From Lonicera japonica (Eukaryota > Streptophyta > Magnoliopsida > Dipsacales > Caprifoliaceae), in assembly GCA_021464415.1 (NCBI GenBank), contig CM038467.1, positions 14,215,411-14,279,410 of the forward strand: 64,000 nt of DNA. The letters are read 5' to 3'. The notes under the pieces were generated by a model. It worked only from the letters and a program-made list of their open reading frames with translations, did not search any database and was not told the origin of the DNA. The first letter of the stretch is position 1, and every line of letters begins with the position of its first letter. Positions 10,310 through 23,437 of the stretch are shown here, piece by piece. The translations under genes were made by a program, and so were the position numbers.

Positions 10310-13300
10310 ATGATGTTTCCGGCCAAAGGTATAAGTTTTCTGGCAAACCTCCACCACCCTGCCACCACCAACCTTCCTCCAGATCCCACAATACCCCCAC
10401 AGTGCCCCCTTCACACCACCCCTTCTCCTACTGTCTCTCATGCACCCCACGCGCCATCACACGCGCCTACAAAAACACTCCACGCGCCACTTTCTTCTAC
10501 AAATTGTCTGCAAATACCAACCCCACTAGTGTCTTTTCATAATCAGACTCTCATTGCTGATTTAGCCCAAATGTTAGCTCTACAAGTTCAAAACCAAGAA
10601 AGAATGGCATTTCAACATTAAAAAATGGTGGACTAAGAAGCAAGGCAGCAACAAGCCATGCTTTCACTGCTCAACAACCTCATTCATAAATCCAGCAACC
10701 ACACAGACATGCAAGTGCCATTGGATCAGCCAAATACTGACTTTCATCATCCACAAGGAAGTGATGCTTTGGTGTTAGGTGTTCAAGGGATCAATGGTGT
10801 GTTTGTTCCTCAAAGGGTCAATGCTGGTGTTTCTATAGCTCTACACCCTCAAACTCATAACACACCTGATTATGCAGCCAAGATGAAGAAAGCTTTACAG
10901 TTTTGTGAGATTTTAGTACAAGAATATAACCCTCACAATGTTTCTTTTGTCTGTGTTACAATAGCAAAATAATAACCCTCACAATGCTTTTTCATCTTCA
11001 AAAAATCCATCAATCAATCCTCAGCTAGAAGCTCTGAAAAATACCTATCACTCTAATGGAAATATGGTGCCAAACAAGGAGAATGCTTTACCCTCAGTTC
11101 CCCAAAAAAAACCTTCAATATAGTCCTCCAATGGTGGTGGTGAGTGAAGTAGAATATGCTTAATTAGAGCCAAAAGGTGGCACCTCACTTTTACTTAGTG
11201 GTCCTTCATCTGCACAAGGTACAACACAATGTCCCACACTTAACCTGTCAACTTCAGCCTCAATTATTGCTATAGCAGTACACAGCAATGTCAATCAAAA
11301 TATTGCCACAACTATACATGTTACTACTGAAAATTCGGCTATCAAACCCTCATATGCTAACCTTTTGAAACCCAAAGCTGTTCCACCTGTCATACCTGTC
11401 ACACAACTTCCATAACCTTATAAAAAAAAGCCCATTTAATGGCTGTCAAATTGGATGAAGCGTACCAAAGATCCCTTAATTCTTGTAATAAAAACCTCTA
11501 TAGCATATTGATTTTAGCATGTGCCAGAGCTCCAGTCAAAACAGCTAACCTGCATATTTCTCTGTCCAATGTGTGGCAAACTAAGGACCATTGGAAGGGG
11601 TTAATACACAATCAGGTTTTCTAATGAAGAAGACAAGCAAAAGGTGTAGGCTTCAGGCCAAACGATTATCAAAGAAGGGACCTTCAACCTCTCTCAATAG
11701 ACCAAGGACTTTAAACCCAGCAAACAAAAACAAACCAGAGCACATGTGTGGGCTAGGTTACATAAAGTACCTGAGGAATACATGCACTTCCATCTCCTTA
11801 TGAGCATGGCTAATGTCATTGGTCATCCTATCACCATTGACCCTTTCACTCTAAAAAATGAATTTAGTCATTATTGTAGAGTTGAGATTGATGTGGATCT
11901 CAAATCCGAGCTACATTCCTCTATTCTAATTGAAAGAAAGGGCTTTAGTTTTAAAATTAATGTTTCTTATGAAAGAATTCCTGATTTTTGCTCCCATAGT
12001 TCTTTTATAAAGAATTAGTGACACCTTGCATGTCTCTTAAAAAGATTCAATAGCAACAGCAAAAACCTCCTAAACCACCATCTAAAACCAATAATATTCC
12101 AAAAGCAAAGACCACCAAGCATTACTAGCCAGCTAACAACCTTCCCTCCGCTTTAGCCCCACTTATTCCTCCAATTAATGTTGCTTTTACTTCAACAAAT
12201 GTCAATGATGAAGTAAATTATTCACATACCAACTCTATTCCCATAGTTTACACTCTCTTTATTCCCTATTCTCCTGGGCAATAATCTTTACAATATTCTT
12301 CTGAACCTACCCAAGTCAATGTTCCAACTGCTTCACGACGAAAAGCACTCATTAATGCAGGTCTGTTGGAAACTCCCTGATTAAGCCAAAATATTGCATT
12401 TTTATACATATTTATATGGTTTAATATGCATGAATTTGATTCTAATTATCCTAAATTATTAAGATTTTATTTTTAATCATGAAATAGGATAATACGTTTG
12501 TTTTTAGTGCATTTTAACCTTTTTACATGGTTAAAAATGAACAAGAATGAATTCAAAAATAAATTTTCCCAAAATTAATCATTGTCAGTCAAATTCGGAG
12601 CTAAATTGAGTTCAAGAAATGAACCAAAAATAAATACCAAGCTCAAGAATGAAGAGAGTGGATAAAACAGACAAATAGAATAAAATAGAGCAATCCCAAG
12701 CGAAGAAAAAGTAATTTGAATCAATTCGAAAAAATTTCGGATGAAGAAGAGACTCACTACACATAATGCATCTATTCCAGTAAATTCTGATATTTATCCG
12801 TGCAGAATTTGAAGAAAACTCCAAAAATAAAAATTGTAGAGTTCTGAGTTAGCTACGCATAGGCAAAAACCTTGCATCTATCGGAGTTCGGAGCTTAAAG
12901 TTACAGGCCAAAATACAAACAGTGTGTCGGAGGATCAAGATTCTAGCGCAAGTGAATAAGATAATTAAAGGTGCAAAGAAATCATTAAATGTGATATTAG
13001 CCTAGATGATCAGCGTGACAAGTTCTCTTCTTGTGTTCCCGTGTTCAAGTCCTATGCATAACAATTTATTGTTTATTTAAAAAAGGAGCAGCAGCCGTGA
13101 GCAACACATAAAAAGAGCCATGGGCTCCATTGATTTCTTCTCCATTCTCTTTATTCTTTGTTTTATTTAATTTATTTCTTTTACAACATTAAGGCTTAGT
13201 TTATATCACTTTTATTATTTTTCTTTGGCATTAATATGGAGTTAGGGACGAAGGATTTTAGTACATCATTGAAGATTAATTTTAGACTTTATAATTGTTT

Positions 13301-15230
13301 ACGAGTTGGATTATTGCTTAAATTCCAGGTTTTAATTTTAATTAATGCATTGTTAATTATTGGTATAAATTTTGCATGCTTATGATTTTAATTAGATTTC
13401 CAATTTATGAACTTTTATGCGCTGTTTTCGGTTAATTAATTTATCGTCCAAGAATTTATTAGATATGTTTGGCTAGTTCGTTAGTTAGGTGTCCGCAAAG
13501 AACGGGTATGCCGACGCAGTAGTTTTTCGGACGCGAATTCAATTTTAATTAATTTTCTATAGCTTAATAGGTCATTATAAATCTGATTTTTTAAAAAATT
13601 ATTATCCTAATATGCTAATCACATATTTTTATAAGAAAATTTAATAAAATATTTTCAACAAAAGAACCAAACTAGTTTGAATCGTTGTTTTTGTGCTAAA
13701 CCCTAATCGGTCGAGTTAGAGAGCGGTCTATACTCTCTAAATTAATTGGATTATGTATCATTTTAGATTTTAAACTTAAGTTCGTTATTTTTTGTATTTG
13801 TTTTAAACCTTACTTTTTGATGCCAAAATCACCAATTTTGTGGTTTCACCGCTCGTTTTACTTTAAATTTGATTACCAATCATGTTTTAACCTATATGAA
13901 TTAAATTATGGTTTTTACTTAATATTTTTAAACTCACTTTTAATAAAAGATTTTGTAGTGTTAAGCACTACCTCACTTTAATAAACAAGTGTTTTTGGTA
14001 AAATTAAGTAATGCAAATTGATTCCATAATTAGTATTGATATGTATAGTTCATTTCACATATGAATTATTGCGAAAGATACAAGTTTATGAGATCAATTA
14101 ACTTGTGGAAAGTAGGCTAATTTTTTTAAAAAAAATAATTAAAAAATGATTCCTGGTCCACCAAGTTGCCCGTTATGTTGCCCAAAATTTATGAATACCC
14201 TAGCGCTTTTTATTCTTAATTAAAGTTTTTTCCGCATTTCATTAACTTAGTACGCTGTTTTTAGTATTTATTTTATTTAGCTTTATTCCATATTCTTATT
14301 ATGCTAGTTTAGTTTCCTATAGCATAATAATGTTTTGCTACCTTTATGATTAAATTTAATTATATATTCTATTTAGTTATATTGTTTTTAGTTAGTTTAG
14401 TTATTGATTCTGATTCTATTTTCTTCATATTTCATCTTTTCTTTATTTTTCTTTTGAAAGAAACATTCATAACTCAAAGAACTACCCTCCTCCCCGTGGA
14501 TCGACCTCGAACTTACTGAGTATTTACTTACTTTACCGACCACATGCACTTGGGTGTAATAACTATCATTATTTTCGCCGAGCCACTCTCAGTAAAGTTA
14601 TTAGCACACCTCATTTACTCATACCAGTTGACATTGTTATTCCTTGTTCAGTTGACAACTGCCATGCTCATTCACTTTCACACAATGATAATCTTCCAAT
14701 TTATCACTATCCCTCTCCCATAGCTGTTCACAACACCTTTTCCACTTAAATGATAAGTTTTGGGCTAATATAGATGATGATGAACCATTTCCAACCTCAT
14801 AAGCTGTAGCTGATGCTCAGTTAGCTAAGCAACTCAACCCTATTTGTATATAGTTAATAGAAGACTCATCCACCTCCATATTTGACCAAGAAACTCCATA
14901 TAAGAAACATTCTCCATGTCCCCAAACTAATCATTTTTCACATCACTCCCTTTCTACTCATATTTATATCAGTGAAAGTAATGGCAGTTCTAAATTTGCT
15001 TTCAGTGGCAATGCTTTAAAGCCAGGTCCTTCAAAAGCCAAATTGAAAAAAATGAGAAACACGAACAATAGAAAAGCCAGAGCTGAGGCAAGAACCTCTT
15101 CATCTCCAAGCACTAAAAACTCCACAAGTGATGATTGTGGGGACATACTTTACAATTAGATAAATGCTAGAGAGGCTTTGGCTATATCTTGTTCTTTGGA
15201 TGAATTAAAATCTCTTTCTAAATAAAAACT
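10310..15230 (+). pseudogene. LINE ORF1 (DUF4283-like gag), broken
   Basis: The start (about 10310) encodes a Pro/His/Thr-rich leader. The diagnostic part is 11720-12015, read as VWARLHKVPEEYMHF, then a run through IGHPITIDPFTL, VEIDVDL, LIERKGF and VSYERIPDFC. This matches the DUF4283/zinc-knuckle block of plant LINE ORF1 proteins, which bind RNA. Several in-frame stops and shifts occur before it. The frame is split at 12377 by the LTR-like insert and resumes at about 14591. Non-functional. Confidence 0.75.
12378..14585 (+). mobile_element. solo-LTR-like repeat, copy A
   Basis: Starts TGATTAAGCC and ends CGAGCCA (TG...CA). The flanks are CTCCC (12373-12377) and CTCTC (14586-14590), which could be a 5-bp target duplication with one mismatch. 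It is non-coding. It contains conserved blocks (ggtatgccgacgc; ccccgtggatcgacctcg) that recur in inverted orientation at 48.96-51.51 kb. The LINE frame resumes right after it. The LTR assignment is inference; no primer site or internal region is present. Confidence 0.65.
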
Positions 15231-15284
15231 GAATCCTCCCAATTCTGATAGTTTCAACTACAGCACTACTCCTTCCTCCTTTCA

Positions 15285-18200
15285 ATGAATATTCTTTTTT
15301 GGAACATAAGGGGAATCAACAATAAGGATTCTCAATAAGCTCTTAAGAATCACTGCTCCAATCATAAGCCTGACTACCTGTTCATCTCTAAACCTTTAGT
15401 TAGTTTTTATAATGTCCCATCCTTCTTTTGGAATTATATTGGTATACAACTGGTCTAAACCAATTCCAGGATCAACAAAATCCCAAATATATGGGTCTTT
15501 AAAGCTACCCAAACCTCTTCTCCTAATGTTATTGCTTCATCATGCTAACACATCACTTTTACCTCCACTCAATCTGGCAAGATCATGATGATTTATGCTA
15601 TATATGATCATAATGATCACAAGAATAGAAAAAAAAAACTTTGGGAAGAATTGCTAGCCATTCATGGAGATTCACAAATTCATTGGCTCCTCATTGGTGA
15701 TTTCAATTGTATTATGGGTGCTCATGAAAAAAAGGGGTGGCAGGCCTCCTAATGTTACTTCATGCAATTAAGTTACATGGCTTTCTCTGACTTAGGCAAC
15801 TTAATTCATTTAAACACTATTGGTCCTCTCTTCACTTAGTCTAAAAATTCCATCTTTCACCTTGACTCTAGGCTTGATAGAGCTATATGTAATAAACAAT
15901 GGCTTGATTCTTGGCAAAATGTCTGTTGCGTTGCCTTAAATTAACATGCCTCTGATCACACTCCCTTCATCCCCAAAGCCTCCAATAACTACATTAAGGG
16001 TCCTAAACCTTTCAAATTTACTTCTGCTTGAACTATTTATCCCTCTTTTATAGATGTGGTGGCTTTTCTTAAGCTACGCCTGTGCTTGCTATATGCCCCA
16101 TAATCTTTTTGCAACAGAAATTGAAGTAGTTGAAAATTGATCTTAAAGCCTGAAACATTGATGTCTTTGGTAACATTCAATAAAGAGTTTATCAAGCTTT
16201 TAAATGGAAATTGAACTCTAAAGGCCATTTCAATACCAATATTGATATTCAAATGAAAATTGACTCTAAAGGCCATTTCAATACTAGGGATATGCTTGAA
16301 GCTAATGCCCGTGTGAGTCTCATAAATGCTTTACAAATACTAAAAAACTTTTGAAAAACAAAAGTCCAGAATCAAATGGCTAAAAGATAGTGATAGAAGA
16401 TTCCACATAATTGCCAAACAACAGTGGGCAACCAACAAAATCTCTGCTCTTAAGTAGGATGGTGTGTTAATTCATGATCATTGCCCGCTCAAAGACCATA
16501 TTGTGAATTACTTCCAAAAGTTGTATGGGTCTGCCAATGACATCCACAGCTATGACTTAGTTGACAAAGTTATCCCTAATCTGGTATCCTCTTGTGATAA
16601 TGACACTTGTGTGATGTGCCATCTTTTGAAGAAATCAAGCAAGCTGTGTTTTTTTTGGATCCAAACTTTGCTCTTGGCACTAATAGATTCAATGGAATAA
16701 TGTTTCAGAAATGCAAGAACATTGTGTGTAATAATGTTTCTAAGGCCATCACCTTGTTCTTCTAAAAAAGTTGGCTTTGTCTAGGGTTTAATTTCAACTT
16801 TATGGCTCTTATTCCTAAAGTTCACAATGCTGAATTGTATAGCTAATTATAGACCTATTGCTCTTGCTAATTTTATCTTCAAAGTTATTCCCAAGATCCT
16901 CAATGAAAGACTTAATAAAATAGCCCCTAAAATTATATTCATCAGCAAAATAGCTTTATCAAAGGAAGGCACATACACAACTATATTGGTATTACTTCTG
17001 AATGCTTCAACTTGTTGGACAGACAAAACTTTGTTGGCAATATTGCTATCAACTTAGACATTGCCAAAGCTTTTGACACATTAGATTGAGGTTTTCTTTT
17101 AAAGGTGCTCACTTATTTTGGTTTCAGTTCCACCTTCATGAAGTGGATTCAGTGTATTTTGAACTCTGCTAAGTTGTTAATTCCGGTGAATGGTACCCCC
17201 TGTGGCTATTTCTCTTGTTCTAGAGGAGTTAGACAATGAGATCCCCTTAGTCATCTCTTTATTTTCTTAGCTGGTGAGGTTTTAAGCAGGTACATTACTA
17301 TGCAAAGTGAAAAAAGGTGCTTTAAAACCTATATCCTCTCCTAAGGGCATGCATGCATGCATGCATGCTCTTTCACATTACATGTATATTAATGATGTGC
17401 TGCTCTTTTATAACGTAGATAAGGCTAATTTGAAAGTGGTTGTTGTAATTTTGGAGGACTATGCTGCTACTTCTTGCCAATATATCAATAAGTCCAAAAG
17501 CAAAATTTACTTTGGTAAATTTGCTAATCACGGGAAAAAAGAAATCACCAATATACTAGGCATGGGAGCTGGCTCAATTCCTTTCAATTATTTAGGTGTG
17601 CATATTTTAAAAGGCATCCCTAAATGTTGTTGTCTTTAATCCTATTGCTGAAAAAATTCGTATGAAAATGGATGGGTAGAAAGGCAAAGTCCTATTTTTT
17701 GCTAATAAAGCTGAGCTAATCAGATATGTGGTGATTTCCATGTTACTGCACTCTTTCATGGTGTATTTATGGCCAACCAAGTTGCTTCAAACTGTTCACA
17801 GTTGGATAAGAAACTTCCTATGGACTGGTGATATTCTTGCTAAAAAACTAATCACAATTACATGGCATAAACTTTGTTCTCATAAAGAAAGTGGAGGTTT
17901 AGGTATCATAAATATATCCAATCTCAACAAAGATGCCCTTCTTATGCACACTTGGGAGGTTCTCCAATCTGACAGTCAATTAAGACCAATTTTGCAAAAA
18001 CCGGTTTAATATTAATGCCACTAGAGCTTCCAGTTCCTACAAATCCTCATATATTTGGCCAAGTTTTAAAAAAGCTCTAATGGATATTAATACTATGGCC
18101 ACTTAGGTTATTGGTGATAGCATATCTGTTAACATTTGGTAGGACTATTGGCTCACTTCTTCTCCCATTGCTTTCACTTCTTCCTTACTATCTTATAGCA

Positions 18201-19460
18201 ACAAAGTCATTAGTTTCATCACAGGCAATCAATGGTCCATTCCCTTGTTGTTCAGGCATCAATTTTCCCTTCTTAATTGAGGAAATTCACAATATCCCTA
18301 TTCCCATTAAACTTAAAGTTAGCCTCGTCATCTGGCCTGCCTCTCCCAAAGGTCATTTAAACTTTCAGGCAGCTTATAATTTCTACAGCCCATCTCCCAT
18401 AATTAGCTGGTCCTCTCATATATGGAAAACCTTTGTCCCTCCAAGAGTTTCCTATCTTTGTTTGGAAAGTCCTTTTGATCAGACTCCCACTCATAAGAAC
18501 CTGCAAAAAAGAGGAATGATGATCCTTTCCAGATGCGTCCTTATGCAAATGCAACAATGAAAATGTTAACCATGTGTTTGCATCCTACCTTTATGCTTAC
18601 ACTTTGTGGACATGGTTATGGAACTTATTCTCCATTCATTCTACTCTACCCCTTAGTTTTAATGAGCTGTGGAACATGGCCTGTAAAGTCAGAATGAGCT
18701 CTCAATTATTTAATCTATGGATTAGTGGATGCCTTATCACCTTTCATCTGATATGGGAAAGCATGAATCGTGCCATTTTTTATGATATTAGGCCTATTAT
18801 TTCTAGAACCATGCTTCACCTAAAAGGTTAGTTGTAACAAATTAGTGCTTTAACTTCTGGCTTCATGCATAATTCTATAATGGACCTTTCTATTTTGCAC
18901 AAACTGGGAGTTAAAGGCAGGTGTTGTCCTTCTCCTAAAATCACTGAAGTTTACTGGGTTCCCCCTTATCTCTCTGGGGTCAAAGTGAACGTACACTGAT
19001 GGTATAGCTTTGGGAGCTCCAGGTATGGCAGCTATATGAGGCATTTTCAGGAACTACATGGGTTTTGCTAAAGGCTCCTTCTGTAAAGCTATTGGCATAC
19101 AAACAACTTTTTTTGCTGAACTCTCAGCTTTATTACTACAGTCAACATTGCTTAGATCTAAATGTTGGAAGCATATTTGGTTTGAAATTGATGCTTTCAC
19201 TGTGGTGTAATGCATCAATAATAAGGATTTCAACCCCCATTGGCCTATTCTTACTGAATGGAACAATTGCAAAGCTCTCCTCAGCCAAATACAGTACACA
19301 GTCACCCATATTTTCAGAGAGAGGGAATCAAGCTGCTAACAAACTGTCTAAACATGGTTTGAGACAACTTTCCCTACAATGATGGCACTCTATCCCCCTC
19401 AAATTGATCCTTTTCTGGCTCATGATTATGCAGGTCTTCCGAATTGCAAATTTAAATACA
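15285..19460 (+). pseudogene. LINE ORF2 (endonuclease, reverse transcriptase, RNase H), broken
   Basis: Starts MNILFWNIRGINN at 15285, the classic AP-endonuclease opening; LLIGDFN follows near 15700. Reverse transcriptase: NYRPIALANFIFK (about 16845), LDIAKAFDTLDW (about 17057), and a catalytic box decayed to YINDVLLF (about 17388; normally YADD). NYLGVHI is near 17585, a zf-RVT-like region spans 18110-18560, and RNase H spans about 18950-19380. The end, PPQIDPFLAHDYAGLPNCKF, is a common C-terminus of these ORFs. At least ten stops or frame changes and the lost catalytic residue rule out activity. Confidence 0.85.
17346..17369. repeat. (GCAT)n microsatellite inside the LINE reverse transcriptase
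   Basis: About six gcat units just before the decayed YxDD box. It arose after the element died, because it adds His/Ala/Cys/Met residues to the frame. Confidence 0.85.
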
Positions 19461-19950
19461 CAGTTATGCCTTCAGTTCAGGTATGCTCCGCAGGTTGTTG
19501 CTTTTGGTGTGGTCTTTCTTATCATCCATCACAAGACCAACTACCTTCCTCACATCAACAACCACTCATATGTCTGATTCTCTTTGCCCTTTGCTGGCAA
19601 AAACAGCAATCAATACTTCTATTCCGGCAATGATCCTACCTTTTTCTGCAGAAACACTGTTCACAGTGTTTTCTTTTATTTTTGCTGTGTATTTTCTTCT
19701 TTTGATTGCCAACATGTTCTAGCCTCTTTCTTTTGTATTATGAACTTTTTATATAATTCTAGGCTGCTATGTTTAGAATTGGTTAATGGACTTATAAGTA
19801 CTTCTTTTAGTCCATTAGCCAATTTGGTTCACTCCATTGTGTTTTTTTGTTTTCAAGGCTTTTAAGATGACCTCTATTGTTTCTCCCTCCTTTTTTGTTA
19901 TTAATGTTAGTCCTATTTTTCCATAACTAGGGCAAAGATGATTTTTTTTT

Positions 19951-20455
19951 ATTTTTTATTTTTTAAAAAAGGTGGTGAAGAGGAGGGTGGCAAAGATAAA
20001 TTTAGTTTGTTTAAGTCAAAAATTTCAAAGGATATTACTGACAAAAAAGAAGGGTGAAAATATCACAACCCCCCCTCCCCTAAAAAAAATAACGTGTATA
20101 GAAGTTTCACCTAAAATGAGGTTTTATGTCGCAAGCGGAAAAAATAGCAAAATGGATTCATTTTTATTTTTTTTTCAAATGAAGTGATACTTGATGTTGT
20201 AAATACACATTTTTTTGTGATTCATGATTATTCTTTTGTTATACTAGTGTTCATTTTATTAATAAGATAAAAGAATATTATAAGCATTTGAAAAAAAAAA
20301 GGAGTAGAATTAAAAGTCGTGGCACTTTATGGTTTTCTCAAACTATAAGCCTATCTTATAAAATTATTATTCTTTCTCCTTTAATTTAAATTATATGACA
20401 TTTTATCCTTCTTTGCATTCTTGGTTTGTTATATATATATATATATATATATTAT
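19951..20455. other. low-complexity AT-rich spacer
   Basis: Poly-A/T runs and a (TA)n run at about 20432-20452. No gene seen. Confidence 0.5.
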
Positions 20456-20463
20456 CTCACATG

Positions 20464-20749
20464 CAGAGGCAGCCCTACCATAAGGCAAGTTAGGCAATTG
20501 CCTACAACTCCGAGGTAGAAAAAGGTCCCATTTAAAAAAATTTGAGAGCCATTTTTGTAGTAATTTAAGTCAAAAAAAAGAATAAGAAGTTTTAATGATA
20601 TTTTTATATATAAAAATATTAGCTTATTCGAACTTATTTTTTCTTTATATTTATATATTGCTTGTGTAAAACTAAAATTTAATAAATATTTTGAGGGATC
20701 TATTTTATCTTTTTGTCTTAAGGCCATAATTTCTTTTGGACCGTCTCTG
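20464..20749. mobile_element. hAT-type MITE, 286 bp
   Basis: Ends CAGAGGCAGCC and GGACCGTCTCTG form an imperfect TIR of the hAT CAGNG type. The flanks CTCACATG (20456-20463) and CTCACGTG (20750-20757) are an 8-bp target duplication with one mismatch. The ggcaagttaggcaattgcc stretch near its left end is a familiar plant repeat. Non-coding; an apparent minus-strand ORF across it is chance. Confidence 0.75.
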
Positions 20750-20964
20750 CTCACGTGATCTGTTGGCATCCATACACTTCTTAATGGATCCATAAAATGT
20801 ATTGCTTTCCAAGACCTCAAACTATACAGTTATCATATAATTGTCCATAAAATATTTTACTCTCTAAGACCTTAAATTAAAAGCTAAATGCTTGTCATTT
20901 CATTTTCACCATCTAATTTTTAATTCCTTATACATTTTAGGATAAAAACATTCTCTTTCATTCT

Positions 20965-21855
20965 TTGATGGTGCAAATCAGTAACCTAATTCACCCCGTC
21001 AACCACGAGCTGACGCGTTGGCCATCCACGTCAGCGATTAGGCCTATCACAATGAGAGGAACTCGAAGGAGCCCTACTCGAGTACTATGGGGATTCAGAG
21101 TTCCTGATGGCTTGGTATCTGATGCCAAGAATTGATTTTGCACAGCAAATAACGGAGCTCGAATGCCAGAACTCTTTCGACAAGCTTCGGAGCTCTCTCG
21201 TATAACCACTTTGCCAGAAGTGGTTGACAGAGGTATGGGCGACTGCTGCCAACTCTATCAGACGTCACAGAGCCTCCCTCAACTTCATTAAATGCATAGC
21301 AACTGCATTTAATGCACCGAAATTCATGGAGAAGCAACGTCAGAGTTGGTGATGATCAAGGCATGGCTTCAGACTTACTCTGGGAGCTTTTCCACACATT
21401 TTCCTCTCAATCATATATATAGAAGAAGTATTACTTCTCTCAACAACCAATTCAACCGAATTAAACCAATTTCAACAGCAATAGAGCAGTCGACAAAGAG
21501 AGAGATATATATATAGAGAGAGAGAAATACTGAACACTCGTCCAGAGCTCTGGATATATAGAATTTACAACTTGTGTAGCTCAAGACAGTCCCATTGTAA
21601 TATTGTGAGGATATAATAGCTGGAAAGACTTTTGTGAGTTTGTAATAGTCATTCGATTACTCTCAATACAAAGCAAACCGAACTTCTAACTCTAATTTCA
21701 CAAGAGAATTACTGAACCCATATTTTCATATGAAGGCTTAACATCTTCTATATATCTTTGACCTTCTCAGCTAGCTATATTTATTACGTTAATCATTTAA
21801 TTCGATCATTTGACTATGTGATCTAAATTACCTTTTTAGTTTTACGCACCAACAA
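20965..21855. mobile_element. LTR remnant, family 2, copy 1
   Basis: Non-coding and far more GC-rich than its flanks at the start (21000-21350). It has a TATA-like stretch (tcatatatatag, about 21409) followed by Ser/Asn-type 5'UTR repeats, and ends cgcaccaaca near 21855. A block with tgcatttaatgc and gagaagcaac is shared with 37.95-38.30 kb. Ends and target duplication are not proven, so LTR identity is inferred from architecture. Confidence 0.45.
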
Positions 21856-22034
21856 TTATATAGATTTTGAAAATCAACTCTTACAAGCGTGTTGTTAAAA
21901 ATGCATTGGTCGGGTGTATGCATGAGATCCACACAAGGGGTTAACTAGCGTATTATATATTGTATTTACCTATATCAATAATTCATTAGATCATGATTTT
22001 TAATGAAGAATAAGTGATCATTTATTCTCTTAGG

Positions 22035-22290
22035 GTCTCCTTTCATAAAATGATAGTAAAATCAACTGATTTATACAAAAAGTTATAAAATAAGTTAAAA
22101 TATGTAGTGAGAAATTCTTTATTTTATACTCATTTTATGTGTAGATCGATATCTTTCATCCTTCATTTATTTTTCAACTTATTTTTTATGAGCAAAATGA
22201 CATCGCACCATATCCTTCATTTTATTTTTCAACTTCTCTCAAAAAATATTATTTTTCTTATTTATTTTTTTTATCTTGTTATTTAATTGA
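22035..22290. mobile_element. MITE family M1, degraded copy
   Basis: Shares with 32.87-33.18 kb and 55.42-55.70 kb the order: a terminal tttcataaaatgatag-like stretch, a ttgaaaaataa / ttatttttcaac motif, and an opposing end. Terminal repeats are too decayed for a target duplication. Confidence 0.4.
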
Positions 22291-23075
22291 GCCTTCGTTG
22301 TAGTAATTATTAATGGCAGTGCTGGTTAATTTGTGTTAAGAAAAAAGAAATATTACGTACGGAGCAAAATGAGCAACTTATGTGCATTTAGGGGGTGTCC
22401 TCATAAAGTAGCAAAATTCCAAAATTTTGACTCGGAACAGAGGCAAGGTTGCAGGTGTCCAGCATGATTTTTTCCACTTAATTCTGATTATACAGCGCTT
22501 CCGAGTTTGAAGAGTTGATTATTCATTTTCTTAAAATGAAAAAAGTAATATTTGACAATTTCTTGTTACAGCCCAATGTTCCTATTTGAACTTTTAATTA
22601 ATTCATTATTCAGGTATAAAATTTGATATATAATTCATTCCATAATGGGACATCATAAATTATGTTCATGGTATCATAGCGAGATATCAGTTCAAATGTT
22701 AAATAGTTCAAGTGTAAACCTTAAATATATGTGAGATTAGTAATTTCCAATTTTGAAGTAGTGCAAAACCTTACTGTTAAAATGCTCAATTAATTTTCTA
22801 GCTAGTTAAATTCTTCTGTTATTGCTAATTATGGTGGCTTAAAGTGGACTCCACTTAATCAAAGAAAATTTTTCTTTATGGCACTAATGCGAGTGGATAA
22901 GATTGCACTGGTCCAGTCTAGCCGAGTCAAAATTCGTACAGGGGTGGTGAGCTAAATTATATATGTAGTCTCAATTATATTAAGAGCATCAGTTGGAAAG
23001 TTAAATATTTTATAAAATATTTTACACCTAGGTCCCTCTTAATAATGTCAAAACAGTATACTATTTGCCTGCCTG
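22291..23075. other. intergenic, probably includes the upstream region of the small ORF at 23147
   Basis: AT-rich, no coding frame with family features. The last few hundred bases are presumably promoter of the next gene. Confidence 0.4.
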
Positions 23076-23077
23076 CC

Positions 23078-23090
23078 TATTTTATATAGT
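23078..23090 (+). promoter_or_regulatory. TATA box for the small ORF at 23147
   Basis: TATTTTATATAG, about 60 bp before the ATG. Its spacing suits a plant core promoter and supports transcription of the 96-aa ORF. Confidence 0.4.
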
Positions 23091-23146
23091 GAAAAACCAA
23101 AACGAATCAAATAGCATTTAAACACAGGACTTGAGACAAATAGGTG

Positions 23147-23437
23147 ATGACTCAAGTGAAAGTGGACTTTGTGTCGTTGGAACAACTACTGAATTCACAA
23201 ATAATTAATATCCCACAAGAAATGGCTAGGGAGTGGAAAGAGGCAATTGATGGGGGTGGAGGTGTTGGTGATACTTTTCTAATGTTGTGGCTAGTTCTAG
23301 CGATCTTATCTCTCATCTCGGCCACAATATTCGCTTGTGCGGGTGGTGGCACGACCAAAGACAAAGCTGTGGCTGCAGACTCAAGCAGTGTTTATGGCGG
23401 TGGATGTGATGCCGGTTGTGGTGCTTGTGGTGGGTGA
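23147..23437 (+). CDS. small single-TM protein with Gly/Cys-rich tail, function unknown
   Basis: A 96-residue single-exon frame from the first true ATG (23147). The N-terminal half (1-40) is polar with an acidic/Gly patch. Residues about 44-64 (FLMLWLVLAILSLISATIFACA) form one hydrophobic helix with no charge, too far in to be a signal peptide. The tail is short, with Lys/Asp and then a Gly/Cys run (GGGCDAGCGACGG). The layout suggests a tail-facing single-pass membrane protein with a possible metal- or lipid-modified Cys tail. A TATA box lies upstream. I do not recognise the family. It could be a small lineage-specific gene or a chance frame; the clean hydrophobic segment and the biased tail favour a real gene. 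Confidence 0.55.
   Translation: MTQVKVDFVSLEQLLNSQIINIPQEMAREWKEAIDGGGGVGDTFLMLWLVLAILSLISATIFACAGGGTTKDKAVAADSSSVYGGGCDAGCGACGG

Larger units (their letters stand above)
10300..19950 (+). mobile_element. decayed plant LINE (L1-type), interrupted by an LTR-like insert
   Basis: In order: a Pro-rich start with a DUF4283-like ORF1, an ORF2 with AP-endonuclease, reverse transcriptase and RNase H similarity, and a T/A-rich 3' end near 19940. Both ORFs are broken by many stops and frameshifts. A 2.2-kb solo-LTR-like repeat sits inside ORF1 (12378-14585). Without that insert the LINE is about 7.4 kb. The 5' end is approximate, and no target duplication was established. Confidence 0.85.

Noticed and set aside
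20452..20820. 122-aa minus-strand frame
   Set aside because: Runs across a hAT MITE and both of its target-duplication flanks, so it cannot be an old gene.
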